A DNA stretch of 64,000 nucleotides, from contig NZ_CP108474.1 of assembly GCF_036226445.1 (NCBI RefSeq), positions 4,960,001 through 5,024,000 on the forward strand, written 5' to 3'. The translations under genes and the position numbers were made by a program. The first letter of the stretch is position 1. Every line of letters begins with the position of its first letter. The notes under the pieces were generated by a model, which worked only from the letters and a program-made list of their open reading frames with translations, had not been told where the DNA came from and did not search any database. Source of the stretch: Streptomyces sp. NBC_01255. Its GTDB lineage: Bacteria > Actinomycetota > Actinomycetes > Streptomycetales > Streptomycetaceae. Below are positions 50,473-58,839 of this stretch, one piece after another.

Positions 50473-52101
50473 GTGGTGGTGTCGGGTGGGGTGGAGCGGC
50501 TGACCGTCGACGGGGCGCCCTTCGCCGTCGAGGACGGCGTGTACGTCTCGGGACCGCGGACTCTGCGGGAGTTCGTGGAGACCGTCTGGGCCTACGGGGA
50601 CCGGGTGTTCCTCGTGTCCGAGGCCGGGCGGACGACCTATCGGGAGTTCTTCGACGCCGCCTGCGGGCTCGCCCGGCGGTTCGTCGGGGAGTACGGGCTG
50701 CGTCCCGGGGACCGGGCCGTCGTCGCCATGCGGAACCTTCCCGAGTGGCAGGTCGCCTTCTGGGCCGCCCAGCTCGCCGGGCTCGTCGCCGTACCCCTCA
50801 ACGCCTGGTGGACCGAGGACGAGTTCACGTACGCGCTGGACGACTGTGCGCCCGCGGTGTTGCTCGTCGACGGTGAGCGGGTCGAGCGTGTGCGGGCCTG
50901 GGCGCGGGAGAACCGCGTGCCCGGGATCGTTTTCCAGGGGGAGGCGGAGGAGGGGTTCGTCGCGTACGTCGCCGACCTCGACCCCTCCCTCGGGCCGCCG
51001 GCCGTCGACGTCCTGCCCGAGCACGACGCCACCGTCATCTACACCTCCGGCACCACCGGCCGGCCCAAGGGCGCCGTCGCCACGCACCTCGCGCAGGCCG
51101 GGGCCGCCATGAATCCCCGGTACTTCGCCGCCGCTGCCGCCCTCGCCCGGGGAGAGGTGCCCGGGACCGGGCCCGCGCCCGTCTCGCTGACGACGTTTCC
51201 CTTCTTCCACGTCGCCGCGTTCACGTCGTTCTATGCCGTCATGGCCGCCGGCGGGACGCTGGTGATGATGCGGAAGTGGGACGCTGGGCTTGCGCTTGAG
51301 CTGATCCGGGAGCATGGCGTCACCCACTACGCCGGGGTGCCCACCACCGCCCTCCAGCTCCTTGAGGCCGCCCGGACCGAGAAGGACGGGCTGGAGAGCC
51401 TCGTGCTGCTGAGTACCGGCGGCGCCGCCGCCCCGCCCGGGATCGTCGCCGGGATCACCGCCGCGTACGGCGAGCGCGTCGAGCCCCGCAACGGCTACGG
51501 GCTGACCGAGACCTGCGGCGGCGTCCTGTCGAACGTCGGGGCCGAGTACCGCGCCCATCCCGGGAGCGTCGGCCGTCCCTCGCCCGCCACCGAGGTGCGA
51601 ATCGACCGGCCCGACGAGGACGGTGTGGGGGAGCTGTGGCTGCGGGGGCAGTCGCTTGTCCGTGGGTACTGGGGGAACGAGGCCGCGAGCCGGGCCGCGT
51701 TCGCCGACGGTGGGTGGTTCAAGACCGGTGACCTCGCCCGCGTCGACGACGACGGGCGCGTCAGCGTCGTCGACCGGCTCACGGACATGGTGATCCGCGG
51801 CGGCGAGAACGTGTACTGCGTCGAGGTCGAGGGCGTGCTCCACGAGCACCCGGACGTCCTCGACGCCGCCGTTCTCGGCGTTCCGCATCCCGTGCTCGGC
51901 GAGGAGGTCGTGGCCGTCGTGCGACTGCGGGACGGGGCGGCCGCCGACACCGCCGCCGAGCGGCTGCGGGCGCACGTCGGCGCGCGCCTCGCCGCCTTCA
52001 AGGTGCCCGCCCGGGTCCTCGTACGCGAGGAGGAGCTGCCGCGGAATCCGACCGGGAAGCTGCTCAAGCGGGAGCTGAAGGACGCTTTCAGCGACGAGTG
52101 A
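50473..52101 (+). CDS. Acyl-CoA synthetase (AMP-forming)
   Basis: The 542-aa adenylate-forming enzyme has 'VIYTSGTTGRPKGAVATH', 'GYGLTETCGG', 'DGGWFKTGDLARVDDDGRVS' and 'ELPRNPTGKLLKRELKDAF'. It is only distantly similar to the ligase at 8533. GTG 50473 and 50476 are both possible behind AGGAGG. The 3' end overlaps the convergent protease gene by 14 bp. It has no acyl-CoA partner genes nearby, so the substrate is open. Confidence 0.92.
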   Translation: MVVSGGVERLTVDGAPFAVEDGVYVSGPRTLREFVETVWAYGDRVFLVSEAGRTTYREFFDAACGLARRFVGEYGLRPGDRAVVAMRNLPEWQVAFWAAQLAGLVAVPLNAWWTEDEFTYALDDCAPAVLLVDGERVERVRAWARENRVPGIVFQGEAEEGFVAYVADLDPSLGPPAVDVLPEHDATVIYTSGTTGRPKGAVATHLAQAGAAMNPRYFAAAAALARGEVPGTGPAPVSLTTFPFFHVAAFTSFYAVMAAGGTLVMMRKWDAGLALELIREHGVTHYAGVPTTALQLLEAARTEKDGLESLVLLSTGGAAAPPGIVAGITAAYGERVEPRNGYGLTETCGGVLSNVGAEYRAHPGSVGRPSPATEVRIDRPDEDGVGELWLRGQSLVRGYWGNEAASRAAFADGGWFKTGDLARVDDDGRVSVVDRLTDMVIRGGENVYCVEVEGVLHEHPDVLDAAVLGVPHPVLGEEVVAVVRLRDGAAADTAAERLRAHVGARLAAFKVPARVLVREEELPRNPTGKLLKRELKDAFSDE

Positions 52102-53359
52102 CGCGGATGCGGTACGCGCCGCCCGGGTCCTCGCCGAGGACGCTGATCCGGATGCCGCCTGCCCGGTCCGTGAACGTCTCGCCCGGGCGGTACGGGGCGT
52201 CCGACAGCTCCGCGTGGACGTTCGGGCGCCGCGTGCAGCCGCCGCTGGAGCGGTCGCTGTCGGAGACGGTCACCGGTCCGTGGCCGGTGTCCACGTCGGA
52301 CTCGACCCGGTAGACGAGGACGCCCTGCTCGCAGACCGCCTCGTCGTTGCCGTCCTTGCTGCGCACCTCGACCGCGTACCCCGAGGTGCCGGAGAGCGGG
52401 ACGAAGGCGAGCTTGGGGCCGCCGGGGACGGCCAGCGGGGTGAGGGTGTAGTCGGTGGAGCCGGGGCCGGACGCGCAGCTGATCTGGTCGTTGTCGAGCC
52501 AGCCCAGCTTCCACTTGTGCCAGCCGAGCAGGTCGTTGTTGGCCCCCCAGTCCTCCGACATGATGTCCCAGTGCCCGACGGTGCCGCCGCCGTCCGCGGT
52601 GTAGAGGTCGGGCAGGCCGAAGACGTGGCCGTTCTCGTGGGGCAGCACCCGGTAGCCGGTCTCCGCGAAGCTGCCGGAGCCGTCGTCCTGACGGCTGTAG
52701 ACGAAGGACGTGTTCGCGAGCGGCACGCCGTCGGCGTACGGGGCGTCGTCGTTGCCGGAGAAGGTCACGGACAGGACGGTGTCGAGGGCGGAGGGCCCGG
52801 CGTTCGGCGTGACGAGGACGTTGACCAGGTCGTACGCGCTGAAGTCCACCTTCGCGTCGGCGGCCTTCACGATGTCCTCGACGAGGGAGCGGTAGCCCGG
52901 CTCGTACGGTGAGCCGCGCTCGATCCCGTACGAAGAGAACGGCCGGGGCATCCGCAGCCAGTCGGTCATCGGGACCTCGGCCTGGTACTTCAGGCGCCCG
53001 TACGAGCTGGTGTGGAACCAGTCGGAGGTCTGCGGGAAGAACTCGCGGAAACGGCTCATCGCGGTGCCCTCCCCGACGGCGTCCGTGAAGTCGACCATCA
53101 GCGTGAGGGCCTTGATGCGGCCCGTGGAGCGCACGTATCCGGGGGCGGTCGGCAGCCCCTCCGACATCTGCACGCCCAGCGTGGTGGCGATCCGGCACGG
53201 CCCGAGCTGCGCGCCGCTCGGCGCGGCGGCCACGGGGCCGGCCGAGGCGGGGGCGGGGTCGGGGAGCGTCGTGCTCGCGGAGGCGAGCAGCGCGAGGGAG
53301 AGGGCCGTGGTCGCTGCCAGGGCGACGGGCCTGCGTATCCGTCGGCGGGGGTGCTGCAT
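52088..53359 (-). CDS. Secreted M6-type (immune inhibitor A-like) metalloprotease
   Basis: The 423-aa precursor has a signal peptide ('RRPVALAATTALSLALLASA'), 'IKALTLMVDF', and the zinc motif HENGHVFGLPDLY (His241, His245), followed by 'GHWDIMSEDWGANN'. These are typical of M6 peptidases. ATG 53359 with GGAGAGG is preferred; the longer frame to 53536 reads through a cysteine- and arginine-rich non-coding stretch. A Crp-type site lies about 170 bp upstream. Confidence 0.9.
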   Translation of the reverse strand: MQHPRRRIRRPVALAATTALSLALLASASTTLPDPAPASAGPVAAAPSGAQLGPCRIATTLGVQMSEGLPTAPGYVRSTGRIKALTLMVDFTDAVGEGTAMSRFREFFPQTSDWFHTSSYGRLKYQAEVPMTDWLRMPRPFSSYGIERGSPYEPGYRSLVEDIVKAADAKVDFSAYDLVNVLVTPNAGPSALDTVLSVTFSGNDDAPYADGVPLANTSFVYSRQDDGSGSFAETGYRVLPHENGHVFGLPDLYTADGGGTVGHWDIMSEDWGANNDLLGWHKWKLGWLDNDQISCASGPGSTDYTLTPLAVPGGPKLAFVPLSGTSGYAVEVRSKDGNDEAVCEQGVLVYRVESDVDTGHGPVTVSDSDRSSGGCTRRPNVHAELSDAPYRPGETFTDRAGGIRISVLGEDPGGAYRIRVTRR

Positions 53360-53526
53360 ACGGGCGCCTCTCCGGTGGGGGCAGGTCTGCGGCACGGATC
53401 TCCTGCGCGGGGAGACGTCCGGGGAGACGGACGGAGATCCGTGTCGTGCGATCAGCCTGTGGCGAGTGGGTCGGAGGCGCGCGCCGGGTGGACCGATCGT
53501 GTGGGTATTCCGCACGGCGTGTCGGC

Positions 53527-53542
53527 TGTGACTCACGTCACA
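53527..53542. promoter_or_regulatory. Candidate Crp-binding site
   Basis: TGTGAC-TCAC-GTCACA is a perfect 6-4-6 dyad and fits the Streptomyces Crp consensus GTG-N6-GNCAC. It lies about 168 bp before the protease start and 122 bp before the TetR gene. Regulation of either gene is possible. Confidence 0.6.
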
Positions 53543-53560
53543 TCGCGAAGGGGAAATAAC

Positions 53561-53577
53561 CGGGGACCGTGTCCCCG
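53561..53577. promoter_or_regulatory. Dyad CGGGGAC-CGT-GTCCCCG
   Basis: The 7-bp perfect inverted repeat with a 3-nt centre lies 86 bp upstream of the TetR start. It could be the autoregulatory operator of that TetR protein, or a short hairpin. Confidence 0.45.
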
Positions 53578-53663
53578 TTTAACCCTGTGTTCCGCGAAGT
53601 GGGGAGTCCGTCCCCGGATGTCGATTGCGGATGACCGATGACAGTTGCCGAGGAGGTTGTGGC

Positions 53664-54344
53664 GTGACCAGTACCCCCGTGGCCGGCGCCCCGGACACCG
53701 CGCCCGTCCGCCGCGTACCCCGCCCGCGCGCAGACGCCCTGCGCAACCGCGAGCGGATCGTGACGGCGGCCCGCGAGATGTTCGTCGAGTTCGGCCCCCA
53801 GGTGCCGTACGACGAGGTGGCGCGCCGCGCCGGCGTCGGGAACGCCACGCTCTACCGCAACTTCCCCGAGCGCACCGACCTCGTCCGCGAGGTCGTCCTC
53901 TCCCTCATGGCCCGCGTCACCGAGCTCGCCGAGAGCGCCGCCGAGGAGGAGGCCGACACCTTCGCCGCCCTTCGCCGCTTCACCCACGCCGCCGCCGACG
54001 AACGCATCGGCGCCCTGTGCCCGATGCTCGACGGGGCCTTCGACAACGACCACCCCGATCTGACCGTCGAGCGCGAGCGCCTGGAGGAGGCCGTCCAGGG
54101 CCTCGTCGAGAGGGCGCAGCGCGCCGGCCGGCTCCGCTCCGACGTCGGCGTCGGGGACCTGATGGTGGCGGTCTCGCAGCTGACCCGCCCGCTGCCGGGC
54201 ACGCCCTGCGCGAACTTCGACCAGTTCGTCCACCGGCACCTGCAGTTGTTCCTCGACGGCCTGGAGGCGCCCGCGCGCTCCGAGCTGCCGGGGACGGCCG
54301 CGACCCTGGAGGACCTGAGACGCGACTCCTGCCGGCGGTCGTGA
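53664..54344 (+). CDS. TetR-family regulator, partner of the MFS transporter
   Basis: The 226-aa protein has the HTH 'VPYDEVARRAGVGNATLYRN' and 'FPERTDLVREVVLSLMARVT', and a C-terminal domain with 'LDGAFDNDHPDL' and 'DVGVGDLMVAVSQLTRPLPG', as in TetR_C regulators of efflux. It is 81 bp upstream of an MFS gene of the DHA2 type on the same strand, the usual arrangement for a drug-responsive pair. GTG 53664 follows AGGAGG by 7 nt. Confidence 0.9.
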   Translation: MTSTPVAGAPDTAPVRRVPRPRADALRNRERIVTAAREMFVEFGPQVPYDEVARRAGVGNATLYRNFPERTDLVREVVLSLMARVTELAESAAEEEADTFAALRRFTHAAADERIGALCPMLDGAFDNDHPDLTVERERLEEAVQGLVERAQRAGRLRSDVGVGDLMVAVSQLTRPLPGTPCANFDQFVHRHLQLFLDGLEAPARSELPGTAATLEDLRRDSCRRS

Positions 54345-54365
54345 CGACTCCCTAGCGCTCCCCCC

Positions 54366-54387
54366 TTACGTCTTACGTCTTTACGTC
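54366..54387. repeat. Triple direct repeat TTACGTC
   Basis: TTACGTC, TTACGTC and TTTACGTC follow one another (54366, 54373, 54380) in the gap between TetR and MFS genes. They are 39-60 bp before the MFS start and may be a regulator site. Confidence 0.5.
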
Positions 54388-54425
54388 CTTTTTTCACCTG
54401 TACGCGCCAAGAGGTGGCTACCCCC

Positions 54426-55961
54426 ATGTCCAAAATCCCCGAGAGCCCCGCGAGCCAGGCCGAGGCCGACCCCGGCCGCTGGAAAGCACTCGTCTTCATC
54501 GCCCTCGCCCAGCTGATGGTCGTGCTCGACGCGACGATCGTGAACATCGCGCTGCCCTCCGCCCAGCAGGACCTCGGGATCTCGGACGGCAACCGGCAAT
54601 GGGTCATCACCGCCTACGCCCTCGCCTTCGGCGGTCTCCTCCTCTTCGGCGGCCGCATCGCCGACCTGTGGGGCCGCAAGCGGACCTTCGTCGTCGGACT
54701 GATCGGCTTCGCCGCCGCCTCCGCCCTCGGCGGCGCCGCGAACGGCGAGGCCATGATGCTCGGTGCCCGCGCGCTCCAGGGCGCCTTCGGCGCGCTCCTC
54801 GCGCCCGCCGCGCTCTCGCTGCTCGCCGTGACTTTCACCGACGCCAAGGAGCGCGCGAAGGCCTTCGGCATCTACGGCGCGATCGCCGGTGGCGGCGGCG
54901 CCGTGGGCCTGATCCTCGGCGGTTTCCTCACCGAGTACCTGAACTGGCGCTGGACGTTCTTCGTCAACATCCCGTTCGCGATCGTCGCCGCCGTCGGCGC
55001 GTACTTCGTGATCCGTGAGCCCGCGGGCGGCCGCAACCGCTCCTCGCTCGACATCCCCGGCGTGATCCTCTCCACCCTGGGTCTGGTCGCGCTCGTCTAC
55101 GGCTTCACGCGCGCCGAGTCCGAGGGCTGGAGCGACGCCGGCACGATCGGCCTCTTCGTCGGCTCCGCCGTCCTGCTCGCGGTGTTCGTGTTCACCGAGT
55201 CGCGGGTGAAGTCGCCGCTCCTGCCGCTGCGCGTCCTCACCGACCGCAACCGCGGCGGCGTCTACCTGTCGCTGGGTCTCGCCGTCATCGCGATGTTCGG
55301 CCTCTTCCTCTTCCTGACGTACTACCTCCAGATCGTGAAGGGCTACTCGCCCGTCATGACGGGCTTCGCGTTCCTGCCCATGATCGTGGGCATGATCGTC
55401 GGTTCGACGCAGATCGGTACGCGGCTGATGACCCGGGTCCCGCCGCGGCTGCTCATGGCCCCCGGCTTCCTGACGGCCGCCGCCGGCATGCTGCTCCTGA
55501 CCCAGCTGGAGGTCGGCACCTCGTACGCCGGTCTGATCCTGCCCGCGCAGCTGCTGCTCGGTCTGGGCATGGGTACGGCGTTCATGCCGGCCATGTCGCT
55601 CGCGACGTTCGGCGTGGACCCGCGGGACGCCGGTGTGGCCTCCGCGATGGTCAACACCTCGCAGCAGGTCGGCGGTGCCATCGGTACGGCCCTGCTGAAC
55701 ACGATCGCCGCCTCGGCGACCACCGCCTACCTGGCCGACCACGCGGCCGGCGCGACCACCCCGGCCGCGCAGAAGCTGGTCCAGCTCCAGGGCATGGTCG
55801 AGGGTTACGCCGCGGCCATCTGGTGGGCCGTCGGCATCCTGGTCGTCTCGGCCACGATCGCCTTCGTGCTGATCAACACCGGGAAGCCGGAGATGGGGGT
55901 CGTCGCCGGGTCCGGAGCGGGCGCGGACGACGAGATCAAGGTGCCCGTCATCGTCCACTGA
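54426..55961 (+). CDS. MFS transporter, DHA2 (14-helix) family
   Basis: The 511-aa exporter starts 'WKALVFIALAQLMVVLDATI' and 'VNIALPSAQQDLGISDGNRQ', has motif A 'GGRIADLWGRKRTFV', the antiporter motif C 'GAIAGGGGAVGLILGG' and 14 helices. DHA2 members export drugs by proton antiport. The neighbouring TetR and repeated site suggest ligand-induced expression. ATG 54426 is preferred over 54414; the ribosome site AAGAGGTGG is 10 nt upstream. Confidence 0.92.
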   Translation: MSKIPESPASQAEADPGRWKALVFIALAQLMVVLDATIVNIALPSAQQDLGISDGNRQWVITAYALAFGGLLLFGGRIADLWGRKRTFVVGLIGFAAASALGGAANGEAMMLGARALQGAFGALLAPAALSLLAVTFTDAKERAKAFGIYGAIAGGGGAVGLILGGFLTEYLNWRWTFFVNIPFAIVAAVGAYFVIREPAGGRNRSSLDIPGVILSTLGLVALVYGFTRAESEGWSDAGTIGLFVGSAVLLAVFVFTESRVKSPLLPLRVLTDRNRGGVYLSLGLAVIAMFGLFLFLTYYLQIVKGYSPVMTGFAFLPMIVGMIVGSTQIGTRLMTRVPPRLLMAPGFLTAAAGMLLLTQLEVGTSYAGLILPAQLLLGLGMGTAFMPAMSLATFGVDPRDAGVASAMVNTSQQVGGAIGTALLNTIAASATTAYLADHAAGATTPAAQKLVQLQGMVEGYAAAIWWAVGILVVSATIAFVLINTGKPEMGVVAGSGAGADDEIKVPVIVH

Positions 55962-55976
55962 TCCCTCGGTGGATTC

Positions 55977-56023
55977 CGGACCTGCCCTGGCCCCGCGTAC
56001 TCAGCGGAGCCAGGGCAGGTCCG
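55977..56023. terminator. Bidirectional terminator overlapping the marR 3' end
   Basis: CGGACCTGCCCTGGC (55977-55991) pairs perfectly with GCCAGGGCAGGTCCG (56009-56023) around a 17-nt loop. The right arm lies inside the last codons of the MarR gene, so the stem serves both convergent genes. Confidence 0.75.
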
Positions 56024-56489
56024 CGTCCGGGTCCGCCGGTTCGAGGCCCTCGGCCATCACCCGCATGATCGCGCCGAGCTGTTCCACCTGCTCCGGGGCG
56101 AGCCGGTCGAAGAGGGCCTGGCGTACGGCCGCCACATGGCCGGGCGCGGTGCGGCGCAGGACGTCCATCCCCTCGTCCGTGAGCCGCGCGAACTGGCCGC
56201 GCTTGTCGGAGGGGCAGTTCTCGCGCGTCACCCAGCCGTTCTTCTCCAGCCGGGCGATCGCGTGGGAGAGACGGGAGCGGGTGATCTTGGCGCTCTTGGC
56301 GAGTTCGGTCATCCGCAGCCGTCGGCGGGGCGCCTGGGAGAGCTGGACGAGCAGCCCGTAGTAGATGTGCGGCATCCCGGCGTCCCGCTGCAACTGGCGG
56401 TCGAGGTGATCCTCCAGGAGCGTGGTGGCGTGCAGGTACGCGCGCCAGGTGCGCTGTTCCTCGTCGTCGAGCCAGCGCGGTTCGGTCAT
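56001..56489 (-). CDS. MarR-family transcriptional regulator
   Basis: The 162-aa winged-helix protein begins 'MTEPRWLDDEEQRTWRAYLH', typical of Streptomyces MarR proteins, with the DNA-binding part 'LRMTELAKSAKITRSRLSHA' and the wing 'VTRENCPSDKRGQFARLTDE'. ATG 56489 has GGGAG in front; 56507 is a less likely start. It is divergent from a DODA dioxygenase gene. The dyad between them is probably its operator. Confidence 0.93.
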   Translation of the reverse strand: MTEPRWLDDEEQRTWRAYLHATTLLEDHLDRQLQRDAGMPHIYYGLLVQLSQAPRRRLRMTELAKSAKITRSRLSHAIARLEKNGWVTRENCPSDKRGQFARLTDEGMDVLRRTAPGHVAAVRQALFDRLAPEQVEQLGAIMRVMAEGLEPADPDADLPWLR

Positions 56490-56521
56490 GTCTCCCATGG
56501 GTCCCATCGTACGACTCGTTC

Positions 56522-56577
56522 TTGAAAGTTGAACTACATACGTTTACTCTGCAGACATCTAGCTTGAAGTTTCAAGC
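56522..56577. promoter_or_regulatory. MarR operator region
   Basis: GCTTGAA-GT-TTCAAGC (56562-56577) is a perfect 7-bp inverted repeat. A direct-repeat form, TTGAAAGTTGAA (56522-56533), lies near the marR start. Both contain the TTGAA/TTCAA half-sites known for MarR-type operators. The region is AT-rich against its surroundings. Confidence 0.65.
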
Positions 56578-56615
56578 AAGTTTGAGGTACCACGAGGATG
56601 TCGGAGGTCGTCGCC

Positions 56616-57404
56616 ATGGACGCCACGCTGGAACGGATGCCCGCCCTCTACCTGTCCCACGGCGCCCCGCCGCTCGCCGACGACCCCGTCTGGCCCGGCG
56701 AGCTCGCCGCCTGGTCCGCCGACCTGCCCCGCCCCAAGGCGATCCTCATGGTCTCCGCCCACTGGGAGGAGGCCCCGCTCGCGCTCGGCGCCACCGAGAC
56801 CGTGCCCCTCGTCTACGACTTCTGGGGCTTCCCCGAGCACTACTACCGGGTCCGCTACGGGGCTCCCGGCGCCCCGCAGCTCGCCGAGGCCGTCCGCAAG
56901 CTGCTCCGTGGACCCGGCACGCCCGTGCAGGACATCCCCGACCGGGGGCTCGACCACGGCGCCTACGTGCCGCTCGTCGAGATGTTCCCGGGCGCCGACA
57001 TCCCCGTACTCCAGATCTCCATGCCCACCCTCGACCCGCGCCGGCTCATGGACATCGGGCGCAGGCTCGCCCCGCTGCGCGACGAGGGCGTCCTGATCGT
57101 CGGCAGCGGCTTCTTCACCCACAACCTCGCCGCCCTCCGCCACACCGGCGGCGGCGTGCCGGGCTGGTCCGCCGAGTTCGACGACTGGGGACACCGCGCC
57201 CTGGCGGCCCGGGACGTCGACGCCCTCCTCGACTTCGAGCACAAATCCCCGGCCGGACGCCTCGCGCACCCCCGTACGGAACACTTCGCCCCCCTCTTCG
57301 TCACCATGGGCGCGGCGGACGCGGCCGGCGACCTCGACGCCGAGCGGTCCGTCATCGACGGCTTCTGGATGGGGCTCGCCAAGCGGTCCGTCCAGTTCGG
57401 CTGA
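56616..57404 (+). CDS. Class III extradiol dioxygenase (DODA/YgiD type)
   Basis: The 262-aa protein has the metal ligands in 'LYLSHGAPPLADD' and 'SAHWEEAPLALG', the conserved 'RGLDHGAYVPLVEMFP' and the late 'GSGFFTHNLAALRH', as in 4,5-DOPA/catechol extradiol dioxygenases. It cleaves a catechol ring next to the hydroxyl groups. It is divergent from MarR, which suggests induction by a phenolic ligand. ATG 56616 has GGAGG 8 nt upstream; ATG 56598 is possible. Confidence 0.9.
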   Translation: MDATLERMPALYLSHGAPPLADDPVWPGELAAWSADLPRPKAILMVSAHWEEAPLALGATETVPLVYDFWGFPEHYYRVRYGAPGAPQLAEAVRKLLRGPGTPVQDIPDRGLDHGAYVPLVEMFPGADIPVLQISMPTLDPRRLMDIGRRLAPLRDEGVLIVGSGFFTHNLAALRHTGGGVPGWSAEFDDWGHRALAARDVDALLDFEHKSPAGRLAHPRTEHFAPLFVTMGAADAAGDLDAERSVIDGFWMGLAKRSVQFG

Positions 57405-57420
57405 GCGCGCCGGACAGGCC

Positions 57421-58458
57421 CTAGTAGACCGGCGGGTTCAGCTCGATCGAGCGGACGGCGGCGGCCAGCGCGAGCGGGTCGCCGACGTCGAGCGCCGTGT
57501 CGGTGAACTTGATCGTGTGGTCGTCGCCGTGGGCCGCCGCCCGCTCGAAGACCTCCTCGGAGGTCAGATCGGTCTTCTCGTACGGGAGCGGGTCTCTCGG
57601 GGTGTAGGCCGCCGTCACCGCGGCCGCGGCCGCCCAGGCCGCACCCAGGCTCGGTACCCACAGGTCACGGGGGAGCGCGGGCAGCGCGCGGAGGACCGCG
57701 TTCGGTGCCGTCGCCGCGTGCACGAGCATGATCGGCTCGCCGTGGCCGTGCGTCGCGTACCGATGGGTGGCCGCCGTCACCAGCTCGGTGAGCCGGGCCT
57801 TGGCCGTGTCGGGGTCCGGAGCAGTGCCCCAGGCGGGGAACGCCGTCAGCTGGTCGAGCCGGGTCCGTATCCCGCCGTCCTGCTCCGGGACCGGCGGTAC
57901 GGCGTCCAGGGCGGCCGCCGCGCTCGGCGCCACGGCCAGCGCGGCGAGCGGCGGCAGCGGCTGGTGGCGGGCCGCCCAGTAGCCGAGGGCGTGCGCCAGC
58001 TCGGCGCGGCGCGGCGCCGTCTCGCCGGTCGTCAGGAGCGTCCGTACGGCGTGGCCGGTGCGGATCGCCGGGTGCGTCGCCCCGGCCGCGATCCCGGGGA
58101 GCAGCCGGGGCCACCACTCGGCGAGCACCGGACGCCAGGGCCGGTCCGCCAGCTCCCGCGCGAAGAAGCGCGTCCAGTCGGTGATCCGGGCCGGGTCGCC
58201 GAGGGCCCCGCGCCAGTCGTCCGCCGTGACGGGGCGGTTCGCGGGCGGGAGCTCCTCCAGCTTGTGCGCGTAGTGGTCGAGCCAGCGGTGCACCGTCCCG
58301 GACCGGCCGTTGCGGACGAGTGCCTCGACGGCCATCGGGGCGTGGTTGCTGAGCCAGCCGTTGCGCTCGGGGCCGCTGGTGTGGAGGCGTTCGAGTGCCT
58401 CGTCGAGGATTCCGGTCGTGTCGTGGCGCTTTCCGCTTTTTCCGCTCTCTTCGCTCAT
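57421..58458 (-). CDS. Questin oxidase-like protein (DUF4243)
   Basis: The 345-aa protein has 'LDEALERLHTSGPERNGWLS' with 'NHAPMAVEALVRNGRSGTVH', and 'WLDHYAHKLEELPP', the start of the questin oxidase-like family. 'HATYATHGHGEPIMLVHAAT' type residues occur towards the C-terminus ('THRYATHGHGEPIMLVHAAT'). The fungal GedK member opens an anthraquinone ring; most bacterial members have no known substrate. The gene ends at the CCGGACAGGCCCT motif. Confidence 0.75.
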   Translation of the reverse strand: MSEESGKSGKRHDTTGILDEALERLHTSGPERNGWLSNHAPMAVEALVRNGRSGTVHRWLDHYAHKLEELPPANRPVTADDWRGALGDPARITDWTRFFARELADRPWRPVLAEWWPRLLPGIAAGATHPAIRTGHAVRTLLTTGETAPRRAELAHALGYWAARHQPLPPLAALAVAPSAAAALDAVPPVPEQDGGIRTRLDQLTAFPAWGTAPDPDTAKARLTELVTAATHRYATHGHGEPIMLVHAATAPNAVLRALPALPRDLWVPSLGAAWAAAAAVTAAYTPRDPLPYEKTDLTSEEVFERAAAHGDDHTIKFTDTALDVGDPLALAAAVRSIELNPPVY

Positions 58459-58839
58459 GGGGACGACGCTAGGTCGGGGCGAGGCGGGGCGTAACGGGCT
58501 GGGGACCTAGGCCCCGGGGCCGAGGACGGCTGAGCGGGCGCGGGCAACCTCCACGCCCCCGGTGACGTCTGAAGAGATGGCGCCGCATGTGATCGCGGTC
58601 TCACCGACAGTGTGGTCGGAGGCCCCGCGAGCGGCGCCGCCTCACCCCCCGTGCCCGGTCTGACCTGCGCCTCCGTGGGTTTCCGCGGCATGCCCGAAGG
58701 GGCGGCGGCCGCGCAGGATACTGCATGATCGCGAAAATCCATGTGCCGGGTGGGAATTCTGTCCTGATTCCAGTCGTTGTTTCCGTCGGATGCAGGGCAC
58801 TCGAAAGGGTGTCGCGACCTACTCAACAAGGGAGCACGC
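58459..58839. promoter_or_regulatory. hrdD upstream region with SigR-type promoter
   Basis: The 381-bp divergent gap contains GGGAAT (58752-58757), then exactly 18 nt, then GTT (58776-58778). This fits the SigR consensus GGAAT-N18-GTT. In S. coelicolor hrdD is a known SigR target, transcribed from a thiol-stress promoter. The rest of the gap (58459-58735) shows no gene. The predicted transcript would have a leader of about 55 nt. Confidence 0.7.

Larger units (their letters stand above)
53360..53663. other. Divergent intergenic region, protease/TetR
   Basis: This 304-bp gap carries no convincing gene. It holds a Crp-type dyad at 53527 and a second dyad at 53561, described separately. Most of the part near the protease (53360-53520) has GC-biased but frame-broken composition. 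Confidence 0.5.
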
